Shown piece by piece: positions 1-11,333 of a stretch of DNA of 64,000 nt (its first letter is position 1; each line of letters begins with the position of its first letter). Source of the DNA: Elephas maximus indicus (Eukaryota > Chordata > Mammalia > Proboscidea > Elephantidae); the NCBI RefSeq assembly GCF_024166365.1, contig NC_064838.1, positions 72,866,001 to 72,930,000 on the forward strand, in the 5' to 3' direction. The position numbers were made by a program, and so were the translations under genes. Below the pieces are notes generated by a model, which saw only the letters and a program-made list of their open reading frames with translations, made no database searches and was not told where the DNA came from.

Positions 1-229
1 GGAGGGAGTAACTGAACATGTTCCAGGCCATTGGATCTAGAAAACTTCCCAAACTTGACACATTCTTGAATTTTCATAGACTATAACCCCATTTTCTGTC
101 ACTTATATGATGTATCGAGAAATATAAAGTAGCAACAATTGTATAAGAAGTAAAAATGCCAGCAACAGTCATTAACATAGATACAAAAACATTAACAAAA
201 TATTAAAAAATATTATATCATAGTGTATG
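1..229. other. No recognised feature
   Basis: AT-rich sequence with no open frame of note and no repeat that I recognise. It ends where an RTE 3' fragment begins. Confidence 0.5.
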
Positions 230-450
230 ATAGGACATCATGCTCGATAAAGTAGAAAGCCAATGAAAAAGAGAAAGACTCTCAAGGAGATGGATTGACA
301 CAATGGCTGCATCAATGGGCTCAAGCATAGCAAGGATTATGAAGATAGCACAGGACTGGGAAGAGTTTCATTCTGTTGTTCATATTGTTGTACATGTGTT
401 GCTATAAGTTAGAACCAACTCAACAGCACCTAACAACAACAGTGTATAAA
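230..450 (+). mobile_element. RTE-type LINE, 3' end fragment
   Basis: The wording (a GATAAAGTAGA block, an AAAGAGAAAGACTCTCAAGGA block, then CTCAAGCATAGCAAGGATTATG) repeats at 10180-10280 on the same strand and, reversed, near 2150-2330. It ends in a CAACTCAACAGCACCTAACAACAAC-type tail, the usual RTE 3' end in this window. No coding potential remains. The family is inferred from the linked reverse transcriptase at 2415-2666. Confidence 0.75.
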
Positions 451-575
451 AAGATAATATCTCATAATCAAGATGGATTTATCACAGGAATGCAAAAATG
501 TCCTAATAGTGAAAAATTAATATCATTCATTATATTAGTGGATTAAAGAAGAAAAACATAACAGACCGTTCAGAC
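442..575 (+). mobile_element. Old L1 ORF2 fragment (reverse transcriptase region)
   Basis: Translated words of the type NQDGFITGM correspond to the [11 protein letters not shown] stretch of L1 reverse transcriptase, which is also visible at 18415-18450. The piece is short, diverged and has no boundaries that I can define well. Confidence 0.55.
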
Positions 576-1530
576 AGATCACAGCTACGGTAAAATTTCT
601 CTCACTGTTGGAAATTTCTTGTTCATTTGATCTACTGATTTATACAGATAAAGACTTGGTTGTACCTGGAAAATGGGAAGAATCAGGACCACAGTTCATT
701 ACCAATTCTGAGGAAGTCCATCTTTGTTCATTTACTACTACAATCCACAAAGTAGATAGCATGGTGGTTGATAAAATTTCTGTCAATGACTGAGGAATGA
801 GATGAGAAAAATAATGTACTTGCAATTCTCAGATGTGTTTTCTTGAAATGAAATCAAATAAAAGTTGATATGTTTTATTGCATTGGCTAATTTTTAGATA
901 AGGGAAACAATATTATACCCTACTGATCTGTGCATAATCCATATTTGTACCTGTTTACGTTCCGTGGAATTGACATCACGAATTAGAAGAGATTATGTTA
1001 TTTTCCTCTCATTAACGTATTTGGCTAAATACATTAGCACAAAAGAATATTGCACATTGTTCAAAGTGGAACTAGCAGATTTCATCAGCATCGTAATGTC
1101 AATTCCTTTGAAGGTGGAAACTGTACTTAGAAAAACTTTTACTCTAAAGCTAAATAGCTTCCTAAATCAGACATTTTGTTCAAGTAGCTTGACTCAGAAT
1201 ATAGGTAGAATGGTATTTAATCATTAATTACAGCAAAAAAAAATTGAATATCAGAGTCTTTGTTTAGATTCTGAAAATAACCAAATTAACCCATAAGTAA
1301 TGAAATATTGAGATCCTTCCACCATTTATTTAGATGTATAGTTTCCACGTGGAAAAAATTGCCAATTATTTGATTTTAATTTGTATAACTTGTGCCTATG
1401 AAGCTATGGACGTTACTACTGTTTAATTTCCTGTGATAGAGAACTCTTTAAAAATGTCTTTTTATGTTTGATAAAATCAAGCTTTAAATGACAATGGTGA
1501 AATTAAGTTGAATTTGTATGTTTAAAATAA
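576..1530. other. No recognised feature
   Basis: AT-rich sequence. The short open frames here (for example 964-1227 plus) resemble no protein that I know and fit chance expectation. I see no tRNA, splice-flanked exon or repeat boundary. Confidence 0.5.
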
Positions 1531-1534
1531 TAAA

Positions 1535-2005
1535 AAAGGTGTCAATACCACCCGAAGCGATCTATAGATTCAACACAATCCTGATCAAAATTCCAACAGC
1601 CTTCTTCACAGAAATAGAAAAACAAATTCTCAACTTCCTATAGAATGGCAAGAGGCCACAAATAGCTAAAGCAATATTGAAAGAGAAGGACAAAGTAGGT
1701 GGGCTCACATTTCCTGATTTTAAAACATACTATGCAGGTACAGTAACAGAACAGCCTGGTACTGATATAACAACAGACACATAGACCAATGGAATACAAT
1801 TGAGAATCCAGAAATAAGCCCACATATCTGCGGTTAACTAATTTTTGACAAAGGTGCTAAGTCCATTTCATGGGAAAGAAGAATCTCTTCAATAAATGGT
1901 GTCGGGAAAATTGAATTTCCACATGCAGAAAAACAAAACAGGACCCATGCCTCACACCATCCACAAAAACAAATTCAAAATGGATTGAAGACCTAAAAGT
2001 ACAAT
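1535..2005 (+). mobile_element. L1 ORF2 C-terminal fragment
   Basis: This stretch parallels 19170-19640 of the longer L1 in the window: a 'CCAAAAGCGATCTATA'-like start, then the segment for TAWYW and TFLNEVEKQ-type words. Stops and frame changes break it, including a stop in 'TTCCTATAGAATGG' where the intact copy reads TTCATATGGAAGGG. It is truncated at both ends. Confidence 0.75.
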
Positions 2006-2009
2006 CTGG

Positions 2010-2690
2010 TGCTTGCTGTTGTAGGTGCAGTTGAGTCAGTTCCAGCTCACAGTGACCCTCTAAAACCCAAAACTAAACCTGTTGCCATCAAGTCAATTCT
2101 GACTCATATGAGATGAATAGTGACCCTAGGTATAAAAAATGAAACACTTCCCGGTCCTTACAATCGTTGTTAGGCTTAAGTCCATTGTTGCAGCCACTGT
2201 GTCTATCAATCTCCTGGAGGGTTTTCTTTTTCACTGACCCTTTGCCAAGCATGATGTCCTTTTCCAGGGGCTGTTCCCTTCCGATAACCTGTCCAAAGTA
2301 TACCAGATGAAGTTTCACTATCCTTGCTTCCAAGACTGATTGGCTGGCTCCTCTTGCAGGTCATGGTATATACAATATTCTTTGCCAACACCATAATTCA
2401 AAAGTGTCAATTCTTCAGTCTTCCTTATTCATTGTCCAGGTTTTACACACGTATAAGGCAATTGAAAATATCATGGCTTGAGTCAGGCATACCTTAGTCC
2501 CGAAAGTGACATCTTTGCTTTTTAACACTTTCAAGAGGTCTTTTGCAGTAGATTTTCCCAATGCAATGCGTCTTATGATTTCTGGACTACTGCTTCCATG
2601 GGGGTTGATTGTGGTGTCAAGTAAAATGAAATCCTTGACAACTTCAATCTTTTCTCCATTCATCATGATGCTGTTTATTGGTACAGACGT
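2010..2690 (-). mobile_element. RTE-type LINE, reverse transcriptase C-terminus and 3' end
   Basis: An open frame at 2415-2666 (minus) reads like the end of an RTE/BovB-class reverse transcriptase: a 'VKDFILLDTTI' block, then EIIRRIALGKSTAKDLLKVL and a 'GTKVCLTQAMIFSIALYVCKTWT' type ending. The non-LTR 3' end lies toward 2010 and is mixed with a SINE-like tail at about 2061-2135. The 5' part is missing; the minus-strand L1 3' end abuts it at about 2695. The element is dead. Confidence 0.8.
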
Positions 2691-2694
2691 GAGG

Positions 2695-5600
2695 ATTTTT
2701 GTTTTCTTTTTTTATTTGTTTTCTTTTATTGAATTTAGATAAAGGTTTAAAGAGTCATTAAACAATACACATATTTTGTCACTGGTTGCCAAGCCCACGA
2801 CGTGTCAACACTCCCCCCTTTTGACCTTGAATTCCCCATTACCAGCTTTCCTGTCCCCTCCTGCTTTCTCCTCCTTGTGCCTGAGCTGATGTACCCATTT
2901 AGATTGCTTTTGTTTTATGCACCTGTCTAATCTTTGGCTGAAGGGTGAACTTCAGCAGTGACTTCAGTACTGAGTTAAAACGGTGTCTGGGGGCCATACT
3001 CTTAGACTTCTCCAGTTTCTGTCTTTTTTTGTGAGTTAGAATTTTGCTGTACATTTTTCTCCAGCTCTGTCTGAGACCCCTTTTATGATTCCTGTCAGAG
3101 CAGTTGGTGGTGGTAGCTGAGCACCATCTAGTTATGCTGGACCCAGTCTGGTGGAGGCTGTGGTAATTGCGGTCCATTAGTCCTTTGGACAAATCTTTCC
3201 CTTGTGTCTTTGGTTTTCTTCATTATACCTTGCTCCAGATGGGGTGAGACCAGTGGGGTATCTTAGATGGCCACTCACAGGCTTTTAAGACCCCAGACCC
3301 TACTCACCAAAGTAGAATGTGGAATGTTTTCCTTATAAACTATGTTATGCCAATTGAGCTAGATGTCCCCCAAGATCACGGTTCTCACAGCCCTCAGCCC
3401 AGTAATTCGGTCCCTCAGGGAGTTTGTATGTGTCTAGGAAGCTTCCATGACCTTGACTTGGTCAAGTTGTGCTGACTTCCCCAGTATTGTGTACTGTCTT
3501 ATCCTTCACCAAAGTTACCACTTATCTATTGTCTAGTTAGTGTTTTTCCCTACCAATCCGTCCCCTCCCTAACTAGCAACCATCAAAGATTGTTTCTTTC
3601 TCTTTGTAAACCTTTCCATGAGTTTTTATGATAGTGGTCTCATGAAGTATTTGCCCTTTTCTGATAGACTTATTTCACTCAATAAAATGCCCTCCATTTT
3701 CATCCATGTTGTGAGATGTTTCACAGATTCATCATTGATTTTTATTGTTGCATAGTATTCCATTGTGTGTATGTACCATAGTTTGTTTATCCACTCATCT
3801 GTTGATGGGCACTTATTCCGTTTGCTATTGTGAATAATGTTGCAATGAACATGAGTGTGCATATGTCTACTCATGTGACAGCTCTCATTCTCTAGGATAT
3901 TTTTTTTTGTATTCCTAGGAGAGGGACTGCTGGATCATATGGCATTTCTATTTCTAGCTTTTTAAGGAGGCACCATATGGTTTTCCAAAGTGGTTGTACC
4001 ATTTTACATTCCCACCAGCAGTGCATAAGAGTTTCAATCTCCCCACTACCTCCCCAACATTTGTTATTTTGTTTATTATTATTATCATTTGTGCCAGTAA
4101 TGTCTGGGAGAGATGGTACCTCATTGTAGTTTTGATTTGCATTTCTCTAATGCTAGTGATAGCAAGCATTTCCTCATGTGTCTGTAAGCTGCCTGAATAT
4201 CTTCTCTGGTGAAGTGTGTGTTCATATCCCTTGCCCATTTTTTAATTGGATTATTTGTCTTTTTGTTGTAGAGGTGTTGGATTTTCCTATAGATTTTAGA
4301 GATTAGAACTTTGTTGGATTTGTCATAGCCAAAAAGTTTTTCCCAGTCTGTAGGTTCTGTTTTTACTCTTTTGGTGAAGTCTTTTGATGAGTGAGTTTAA
4401 TTTTTAAAAGATCCCAGTTATCTGGCTTATCTTCTGGAATTTGTGTATTGTTAATTATGGCTTGTATAATATTTATGCCCTGTATTAGGGCCTTCACCCT
4501 ATTTTTTCTTCAATGATCATTATAGTTTTTGGTTTCATATTTAGGTCTTTGATCTGTTTTGAATTAGTTTTTGTGTATGGTGTGAGGTATGGGTCCTGTT
4601 TCATTTTTTTACAGATGGACACTTAGTTTTGCTGGCACCATTTGTTAAAAAGACAGTCTTTTTCCCATTTAATGGACTTTGGGCCTTTGTCAAAGATCGG
4701 GTGACTATAGGTGGATGAATTTACATCTAGATTTCCAATCCAGTTTCATTGGTTAATGTGTCTGTTGTTCTACCAGTACCAGGCTGTTTTGACTACCAAA
4801 GTTGTATAGTGGGTTCTGAGGTCAGGTGGTGTGAGCCCTCCTACTTTATTCTTTTTCTTCAATAGTGCTTTACTTATCCGTGGCCTCTTCTCTTTCCATA
4901 TAAAGATAATGATTAGTTTTTCCATCTCCTTAGAGAATGCTGTTGGTGTTTGGAAAGAGATTGCATTGTATTTGCAGATTGCTTTGGGTAGAATTGACAT
5001 TTTCACGATGTTCAGTCTACCTATCCATGAGCATGGTCTGTTTTTCCATTTATGTAGGTCTTATTTGGTTTCCTACAGTAGTGTTTTGTAGTTTTCTTTC
5101 TGTAGGTCTTTTAGATTTATTTATGGGTCTGGTTAGATTTATTTGTAAGAATTTTACTTTTTTAGGGGCTATTATAGGTGGGTTTTATAGATGGTATGGC
5201 TTTCCTCTTTCCCTTTTCTTGGTTGTCTTTATTGATGTATAGGAATCCAACTGATTTTTGTATGTTTATCTTGTATCCATTACCCTGCTGAATCTCTCTA
5301 TTAGTTCCAGTAAATTTCTTGGTGATTTGCTCGGGCTCTGTATGTATAGAATCATATCATCCACACATAGGGACAGTTTTACTTCTTCCTTACAAATTTG
5401 GATGCCTTTTATTTCTTTTTCTGGCCTTAGTGTTCTGGCTAGAGCTTTCAGCACAATGTTAAATACGAGTGGTGATAAAGGGCATCGTTGTCTTGTTCCC
5501 GTTTCAAGGGGAACGTTTTCAGCCTCTCTCCATTAAGAATGGTATTAACTGTTGGTGGTTTTGTGTAGATGCCCTTTATTATGTTGAGGAATTTCCCTTC

Positions 5601-7350
5601 CAAACCTATTTTATTGAGAGTTTATATCAGGCTTCGGTGTTGGACTTTATCAACTGCGTTTTGTGCATCAATTGAAATGATTATGTAATTTTTTTCTTTT
5701 GTTTTATTTATGTAGTGGATTGTGTTGATTGATTTTCTAATGTCAAACCATCCCTGCATACATGGTATGAATTCAACTTGGTCATGGTGTATTTTTTTTT
5801 TATGTATATGATGCTGAATTTTATTGGCTAGAATTTTGTTGAGAAGTTTTACATCTGCATTCATGAGAGATATTGTTTTGTAATTTTCTTTTCTTATTTT
5901 CTTTTTTTTTTGTGTGTGATGTCTCTGCCTGGTTTTGGTATCAGGGTTATGCTAGCTTCGTAGAATGAATTCAGAAATTTCCCTTCCTTTTCTATGTTCT
6001 GAAATGCTTTTAGTAGTACTGGTGCAAGATCTTCTCTGAATGTTTGGTAGAATTCTCCAGTGAACCCATTTGGCCCAGGCCTTTTTGTTGTTGTTGTTGG
6101 GAATTTTTTATTTTTTATCTTTTCAACGTCTTCTCTTGTTATGGGTCTGTTCAGATTCTCAGTCTCAGTTCCTGTTAGTTTAGGTAGGTAATTTCTAGAA
6201 ATTTGTCCATTTCCTCTGGTTTTCAATTATTTCAGAGTATAGTTTTTGAAAACACTCTATTAGATGCTTTTTATTTCAGTTGGCTGTGTTGTAGTGTCCT
6301 CCATTTTGATTCTTTTTTGGGTTATTTACATCCTGTCTTGTTTTTCTTTTGTGGATTTTGCCAATGGCTTGTCAATTTTGCTGATCCTTTCAAAGAACTA
6401 ATTTTTGGTTTTGTGGACTCTTTCTATTGTTTTTCTATTTTCTATTTCATTTATTTCTGCTCTGATCTTTATTATTTCCTTTCTTGTGGTGGCTGTGGTC
6501 TTCTTTTGCTGTTCTCTTTCTATTGGTTCAAGTTGTATACCTAATGTTTTGATTTTGTCCCTGTCTTATTTATAATCTGTACATCTATTGCTATAAATTG
6601 ACCTCTGAGCACTGCCTTTGCTGTGTCCCAAAGATTTTTGTATGATGTGTTTTTATTCTAATTAGATTCTAGAAATGTTTTTGATTCCATCTTTTATTTC
6701 TTCTAACACAGTGGTTTTTAAGCAAGGTGTTGTTCAGATTCCACGTATCTGTTTTTTTTTTTTTTTTCCTCTTGCTTTTCCTGTTATTAATTTCTACTTT
6801 GATGGTGTTGTGATCAAAGAAGATGCTTTGTATTATCTCAGTGTTTTGGATTTTGTTGAGGGTTGCTTTGCAGCCTAAGATGTGGTCTATTGTGGAGAAT
6901 GTTCCATGTGTGTTGGAAAAGAAAGTGTACTTTGCTGCTGTTTGGTGGAGTGTTCTATGTATGTTTATGAGGTCAAGTTGGTTGATTGTAGCTTTTAGAT
7001 CTTCTGTGTCTTTGTTGACCTTCTTTCTGGATGTTCTGTCCTTTACAAAGAGTGGTGTGTTGAAGCCTCCTACTATTATTGTGGAACTGTCAATTTCTCC
7101 TTTCAGTGCTGTTAGAGTTTGTTTTATGTATTTTGGAGTGCAGTCATTGACTGCATAGATATTTATTATGATTACATCCTCATGGTGGGTTGTCCCTTTA
7201 ATCAATAATGTCTTTCCTTGTCTCTTATGGTGGATTTTGTTTTAAAGTCTATTTCCTCTGAGAATAGTATTGCCACCATCATATTTTAGAGTTCTGCAGG
7301 ATATATTATTCTTGGTTGGCAGTTTTTTTCCCAAGTTTTATATATGTCAT
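2695..7350 (-). mobile_element. L1 retrotransposon, near full ORF2, many lesions, 5' truncated
   Basis: On the minus strand, order 5' to 3': a scrap of ORF1 (7277-7350), endonuclease (about 6669-7205, with NIYA, DHILG and DHNTIKVEI words), reverse transcriptase (5266-6226, with [14 protein letters not shown] and a CVDD site in place of the usual ADD), the C-terminal domain (3626-5006, ending KGKYFMRPLS) and a 3' UTR (2740-3620) with an A-rich end near 2700. ORF2 is split into at least eight frames and cannot make a protein. An internal deletion joins ORF1 and ORF2 near 7275. A solo LTR abuts it at 7351. Confidence 0.9.
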
Positions 7351-7862
7351 TGTCTTAGTTATCTAGTACTGCTATAACAGAAATACCACAAGTAGATGGT
7401 TTTAACAAAGAGAAATTTATTTCTTCACCATAAAGTAGGCTAAAAGTCCAAACTCAGAGCCTCAGCTCCAGGGGACGGCTTTCTCTCCCTGTCGGCCTGC
7501 TCATCAATCTTCCCCAAAACTAGGAGCTTCTCCGTGCAGGGACCTCAGGACCTAAGGGTGTGCTCTGCTCCTGGCACTGCTTTCTTGGTGGTATGAGGTC
7601 CCCCTCTCTGTTCACTTCCCTTTCCTTTTTATCTCTTGAAAGATAAAATGTGGTGCAGGTCACACTCCAGGGAAGCTTCTTTTATATTGGATCAGGGATG
7701 TGACCTGGGTAAGGGTGTTACAACCCCACCCTAATTCTCTTTAACATAAAATTACAGTTACAAAATGGAGGACAACGACACAATACTAGGAATCATGGCC
7801 CAGCCAAATTGATACACAGATTTTTTTTGGCGGGAAGGGGACACATAATTCAATTCATGACA
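7351..7862 (-). mobile_element. Solo LTR, ERVL/MaLR-like
   Basis: The boundaries are TGTCTTAG and CATGACA, giving TG...CA ends on the minus strand. The reverse complement starts TGTCATGAATTGAATTATGT, carries an AATAAA polyadenylation signal near the end and closes TAACTAAGACA. The same family occurs at 42526-43051 in plus orientation. The flanking five bases differ (GTCAT and CTGCT), so the target duplication has decayed or a flank was rearranged. The class is inferred from its overall likeness to ERVL-type LTRs. Confidence 0.75.
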
Positions 7863-7894
7863 CTGCTTCCCCATCCCCCACCTTCTTTCCTATA

Positions 7895-8316
7895 TGAGGC
7901 CTCCGCGACTTTCCAATGGTCCACAGTTGCTCAGCCAGAGATACACCAGCTCACTGCTGCAGGATTCACCATCTTAGACCTTTAGCCACTAAGGATTGCA
8001 GACAGCAAGTACAGGAAGACAACTTCACAGGACAGAAAGCACTCAGAAACTGGGGATACACACTTGCCCGCCTCCCACCCTTCTTCCCTCTTCAAAGCCT
8101 TCACCATTTTCCAATGGGCCATGATCACTCAGCCAGAGAGATACCAGCTCACTGCCACCTGGATTTGCCATCTCAGACCTCAGCAACCAAGGACTGCAGA
8201 CAGGGAGTTTGGGAAGGCAGCTTCACGGGGCTACCAACAGGAGATAAGGCACTCAGTAACCAGGGATACACACTTTCCCATCCCCAACCCTTCTTCCCTC
8301 TAAGCGGTCTCCTCCA
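7895..8316 (+). repeat. Tandem repeat, about 2 copies of a ~205-bp unit
   Basis: Copy 1 (about 7895-8090) and copy 2 (about 8094-8300) share TTTCCAATGG, CAGCTCACTGC, AAGGA.TGCAGACAG, GGGATACACACTT and CCTTCTTCCCTCT in the same order. A third copy starts at 8301 and stops. The array keeps one plus-strand frame open for 148 codons, but the product resembles nothing known to me and the frame is probably a by-product of the repeat. Confidence 0.8.
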
Positions 8317-8319
8317 CTT

Positions 8320-8860
8320 TTTTTTTTATGGTTTTCAATCCTTAAAATTCTACTTAACATAGACATCTGCTTCTAGCACGTATAGTCAAAGTGGCCCTGC
8401 CATCATCAATTCAGAGTCATAAAATCAAAAGGAGAAATGAAGAAAGAATAAAAAAGAATAACTCATGAGCATGGCTTCTAGGAACCAGAATCTTTCCCAA
8501 CTGCCCCACCTCCTGCCTCCTCTCACCATGTCCCAATCTAATGTCTTCATGAGCCACAGAGCAGACAGAAATTTGTAATTGTCAAAAACGTACTTCAATT
8601 GCCAAACATACATAATAGGTAATGTAAGCCACAATTCTCTTTGTTCTGCAATTTTTCAAAAATCACGTTCTTGTCAGGATAGAAAATAAAAACAAGGAAA
8701 ACTACATGAACACATACTACATTCAATGATTCCGTATACGCCAAGCATTTCAGTCACAACAGGCTCATAATGAGGAGAATCTCTTTCTGAGCAGGCTGGT
8801 ACCTGGCTCCTGACCTGATGGTCATTATTAGGTCTCCCGGATTTTGCTTTTGCTCTAGGC
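8320..8860. other. No recognised feature
   Basis: A short poly-T run follows the tandem repeat. The rest is ordinary AT-rich sequence with no supported gene or repeat boundary. Confidence 0.4.
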
Positions 8861-9369
8861 CAGCACTGTCCAACAGAAATGTAATGTGAACCACAGATGT
8901 GAGCTACAATATGTAATTTTTAATTTTCTAGTAGCCACACTGGAAACCCTGGTGGTGTAGTGGTTAACAGCTACATCTGCTATGTTGACAGTTCGAATCC
9001 ACCAGGTGCTCCTTGGAAACACTATGGGGCGATTCTCCTCTGTCCTATAGGGCTGCTATGAGTCGAAATCAACTCAACAGCATGGGTTTGGGTTGGATTT
9101 AGTACCCAATTAAAAAAATTAAAAAGGAAAAAAGTAGTAAAAAGAAAATAGGTGAAATAAATGTTAATAATACATTTTATTTAATCCAATATATCCAAAA
9201 TATTATAATTTCAACATGTAATGAATAAGTAAAAAATTATTAATGAGATACATTACATTCTTTTTTTATACTAAGTCTTTGAAATCTGGTGTGTTTACAC
9301 AATTCAGACTAGCCACATTTCATGTGTTTAATAGCCAAGTGGCTAATGGCTACTGTATTAGTGCAGCTG
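8861..9369 (+). mobile_element. hAT-type non-autonomous DNA transposon, split by a SINE
   Basis: The left end CAGCACTGTCCAACAGAAAT and the right end (reverse complement CAGCTGCACTAATACAG) are imperfect inverted ends of the Charlie/MER1 kind. The inside (TTCTAGTAGCCACA, then TAGCCACATTTCATGTG and AATAGCCAAGTGGCTA) is typical of that family. An AfroSINE sits at 8942-9097. No clear 8-bp target duplication survives. The exact subfamily is not certain. Confidence 0.7.
8942..9097 (+). mobile_element. AfroSINE (short form)
   Basis: The tRNA-like head GGTGTAGTGGTTAACAG and a B-box-like GTTCGAATCC are followed by the CTATGAGTCGAAATCAACTC 3' block and a GGTTTGGGTTGG tail. It lies inside the hAT element, so it is younger than that element. 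Confidence 0.95.
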
Positions 9370-9809
9370 TATACAAATAAGCCTATCCTTTTTTTATATA
9401 TGTTCCTTTTATTATAATTACATTCCTAAGGACAAGATTTTTTACAATTCACACATTTTAAACAACCTTTCAAATAGGAGTTCTGGTCACAAGAGAGAGC
9501 TTAAAGGGTTGCACAAATTGTGGGATATAAACTGCATGATATTTCCAGTTTTCTCTGAAACAGGTGGCTCTTCTGGGTTAAGCAACTCAAATGGGAATCA
9601 CTGTTTCCTGAAAGTAACCTTGCAGATAAGATACAAGATGCCTAGTTAAATTTGAATTTCAGATAAACAATTTTTTTAGTATATCCCAAATTTTGCATAT
9701 TTCATACTTATGCTAAAAAATTTTGTTTATCTGAAATTTAATTTTTTTATTCTGTATTTTGCAAATAAATTCAAATACTGTGCTTTTGTTTGCTAAGTCT
9801 AGCAACCCT
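9370..9809. other. No recognised feature
   Basis: AT-rich sequence with no repeat boundary or exon that I can support. Confidence 0.4.
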
Positions 9810-10354
9810 AGGATTTCATATGAATTAGATCCATAATCAACACCCATGGAAGCACTGGGCAAATCTGCTACGAAAGGCCTCTTTAAAGTGTTAAAAAGCA
9901 AAGCTTTCACCTTGAGGACTAAGGTGCTCCTGGCCCAAATCATGGTATTTTCAGTCACCTTATATGCATGCGAAAGCTGGACAATGAATAATTGATGCTT
10001 TTGAATTATGGTGTTGGCAAAGAATACTGAATATACCATGGACTTTCAGAAGAATTAACAAGTCTGTCTTGGAAGAAGTACAGCCAGAATGCTCCTTAGA
10101 GGGGAGGATGATAAGACTTTTTCTCACGTACTTTGGACACTTTATCAGGAGGGACCAGTTCCTGGAGAGGGACAGTATGCTTGGTAAAGTAGAGGGTCTT
10201 CAAAAAGAGGAAGACCCTCAATGAAATGGGCTGACACTGTCGCTGTGACAATGAGCTCAAACATAGCAATGATTGTGAGGATCAATAGGACTGGACAGTG
10301 TTTTGTTCTGTTGTATTGTACATAGGGGTACTATGAGACAGAACTGACTCAGCC
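9810..10354 (+). mobile_element. RTE-type LINE, 3' fragment
   Basis: The region at 9835-10000 repeats the reverse-transcriptase end seen reversed at 2415-2666 (CTTTAAAGTGTTAAAAAGCA, TATGCATGCGAAAGCTGGAC). The 3' non-coding part (10080-10354) ends CTATGAGACAGAACTGACTC, very like the 3' end of the SINEs here. Stops interrupt the frame. An LTR begins directly at 10355, inside the RTE tail. Confidence 0.8.
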
Positions 10355-10903
10355 TGTCTTAAGCTGGGTTCTCTAGAGAAGAAAAACCAGTAAGCATATA
10401 AATATATATATATATAGTGAGAGATTTATATCAACGAAATGATCCGCTCGGTTTTTACAGACTGTAATGTCCCAAGTCTGTGGGGAAGAAAAGAGGCTTC
10501 TCCAGATTCACATAGCCACAGGGGCTGAGGAACCCAAGATAGGCAGGCTGGAGAGCAGGACTGTTGCAGGCTGTGATCAGTGAATCTCAAGATCGGTAGG
10601 CAAGAGCACAGGTAATCTGCTAGATCAAGTCCAAGAACCGAGGGCAGATGAACGGAAGCCAGCTGCAGAATCTAGAATGAACAAAAGCCCTGACAAGGAC
10701 AGTAGGAAGGACTAAGCGGTGGACGGTGGAGAGATGAACTCTGAAGGGTTGGTGAGCTGCCGCAGACCCCACCTCTGCAGATCCCATCTTGGGGGTGATC
10801 ACATATCAAATCTCAACAGGGAAGTGATCACAACATTATACAACTGCCAAAACACTTGAGAATCATAGCCCAGTCAAGTTGACACACAAACTTAACCATC
10901 ACA
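10355..10903 (-). mobile_element. ERVL 3' LTR (MLT2-like)
   Basis: On the minus strand it starts TGTGATGGTTAAG and ends TTAAGACA, 549 bp, with TG...CA termini. A polypurine tract and the end of an ERVL dUTPase lie just upstream on the same strand (10904-11333), so this is the 3' LTR of a provirus. The first ~170 bp match the LTR remnants at 23371-23549 (minus) and 33017-33190 (plus). A short TA repeat lies at about 10400-10417. Confidence 0.8.
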
Positions 10904-10920
10904 GTCTACCCCTTGTCAAT
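10904..10920 (-). other. Polypurine tract next to the ERVL 3' LTR
   Basis: The minus strand reads ATTGACAAGGGGTAGAC immediately before the LTR start TGTGATGG. That is the expected position of the plus-strand primer in reverse transcription. Confidence 0.65.
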
Positions 10921-11099
10921 TTACACCTGTACACATCTCCCCAAATTATACATAATCTCTGAGTAAAGACAATTACAAAGTCACACTTGGGCCAACATGG
11001 TACAAGGAACACAACTGAAAATGCAATAGCCCTATTTACATATTATATTTTATAACTGAAAAAAAAAAACGAGAATATTTGGTGTACACATGCAAAGCA

Positions 11100-11333
11100 G
11101 AAATACTCAAAAAAATAACAGTCCTTGTTTCTGCAACTGGTCACATGACAGTAACTGGTATTTAAAAGTACCTTCTTCCACCACCAATTCCGTATTCCCT
11201 TTGCCCTCAAAAAGCACCTCAGCTGGTCGTGGTTCTTTACCTGGTGGTGTGACCCAAACCTTCATTTCTGAAGGGTCTGGGCCATTAGAAATCATGTTGG
11301 AATTGGTTGCTATCGTTTTCCATTGACTTTATT
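11100..11333 (-). pseudogene. ERVL dUTPase C-terminal fragment
   Basis: The frame at 11107-11295 (minus) contains WVTPPGKEPRPAEVL and VVEEGTFKYQLL, which I recognise as the end of the dUTPase-like domain that follows integrase in ERVL-class pol. dUTPase removes dUTP during reverse transcription. Only the last part is here; the preceding part lies at 15383-15746 in the opposite orientation. The upstream boundary is AATAAAGTCA (minus strand, 11324-11333), where an L1 begins. Stops are present and it cannot function. Confidence 0.75.

Noticed and set aside
8942-9097. tRNA-like A and B box words in SINEs, possible tRNA gene
   Set aside because: The words belong to AfroSINE heads; no copy in the window folds into a complete tRNA with an acceptor stem that I can support.
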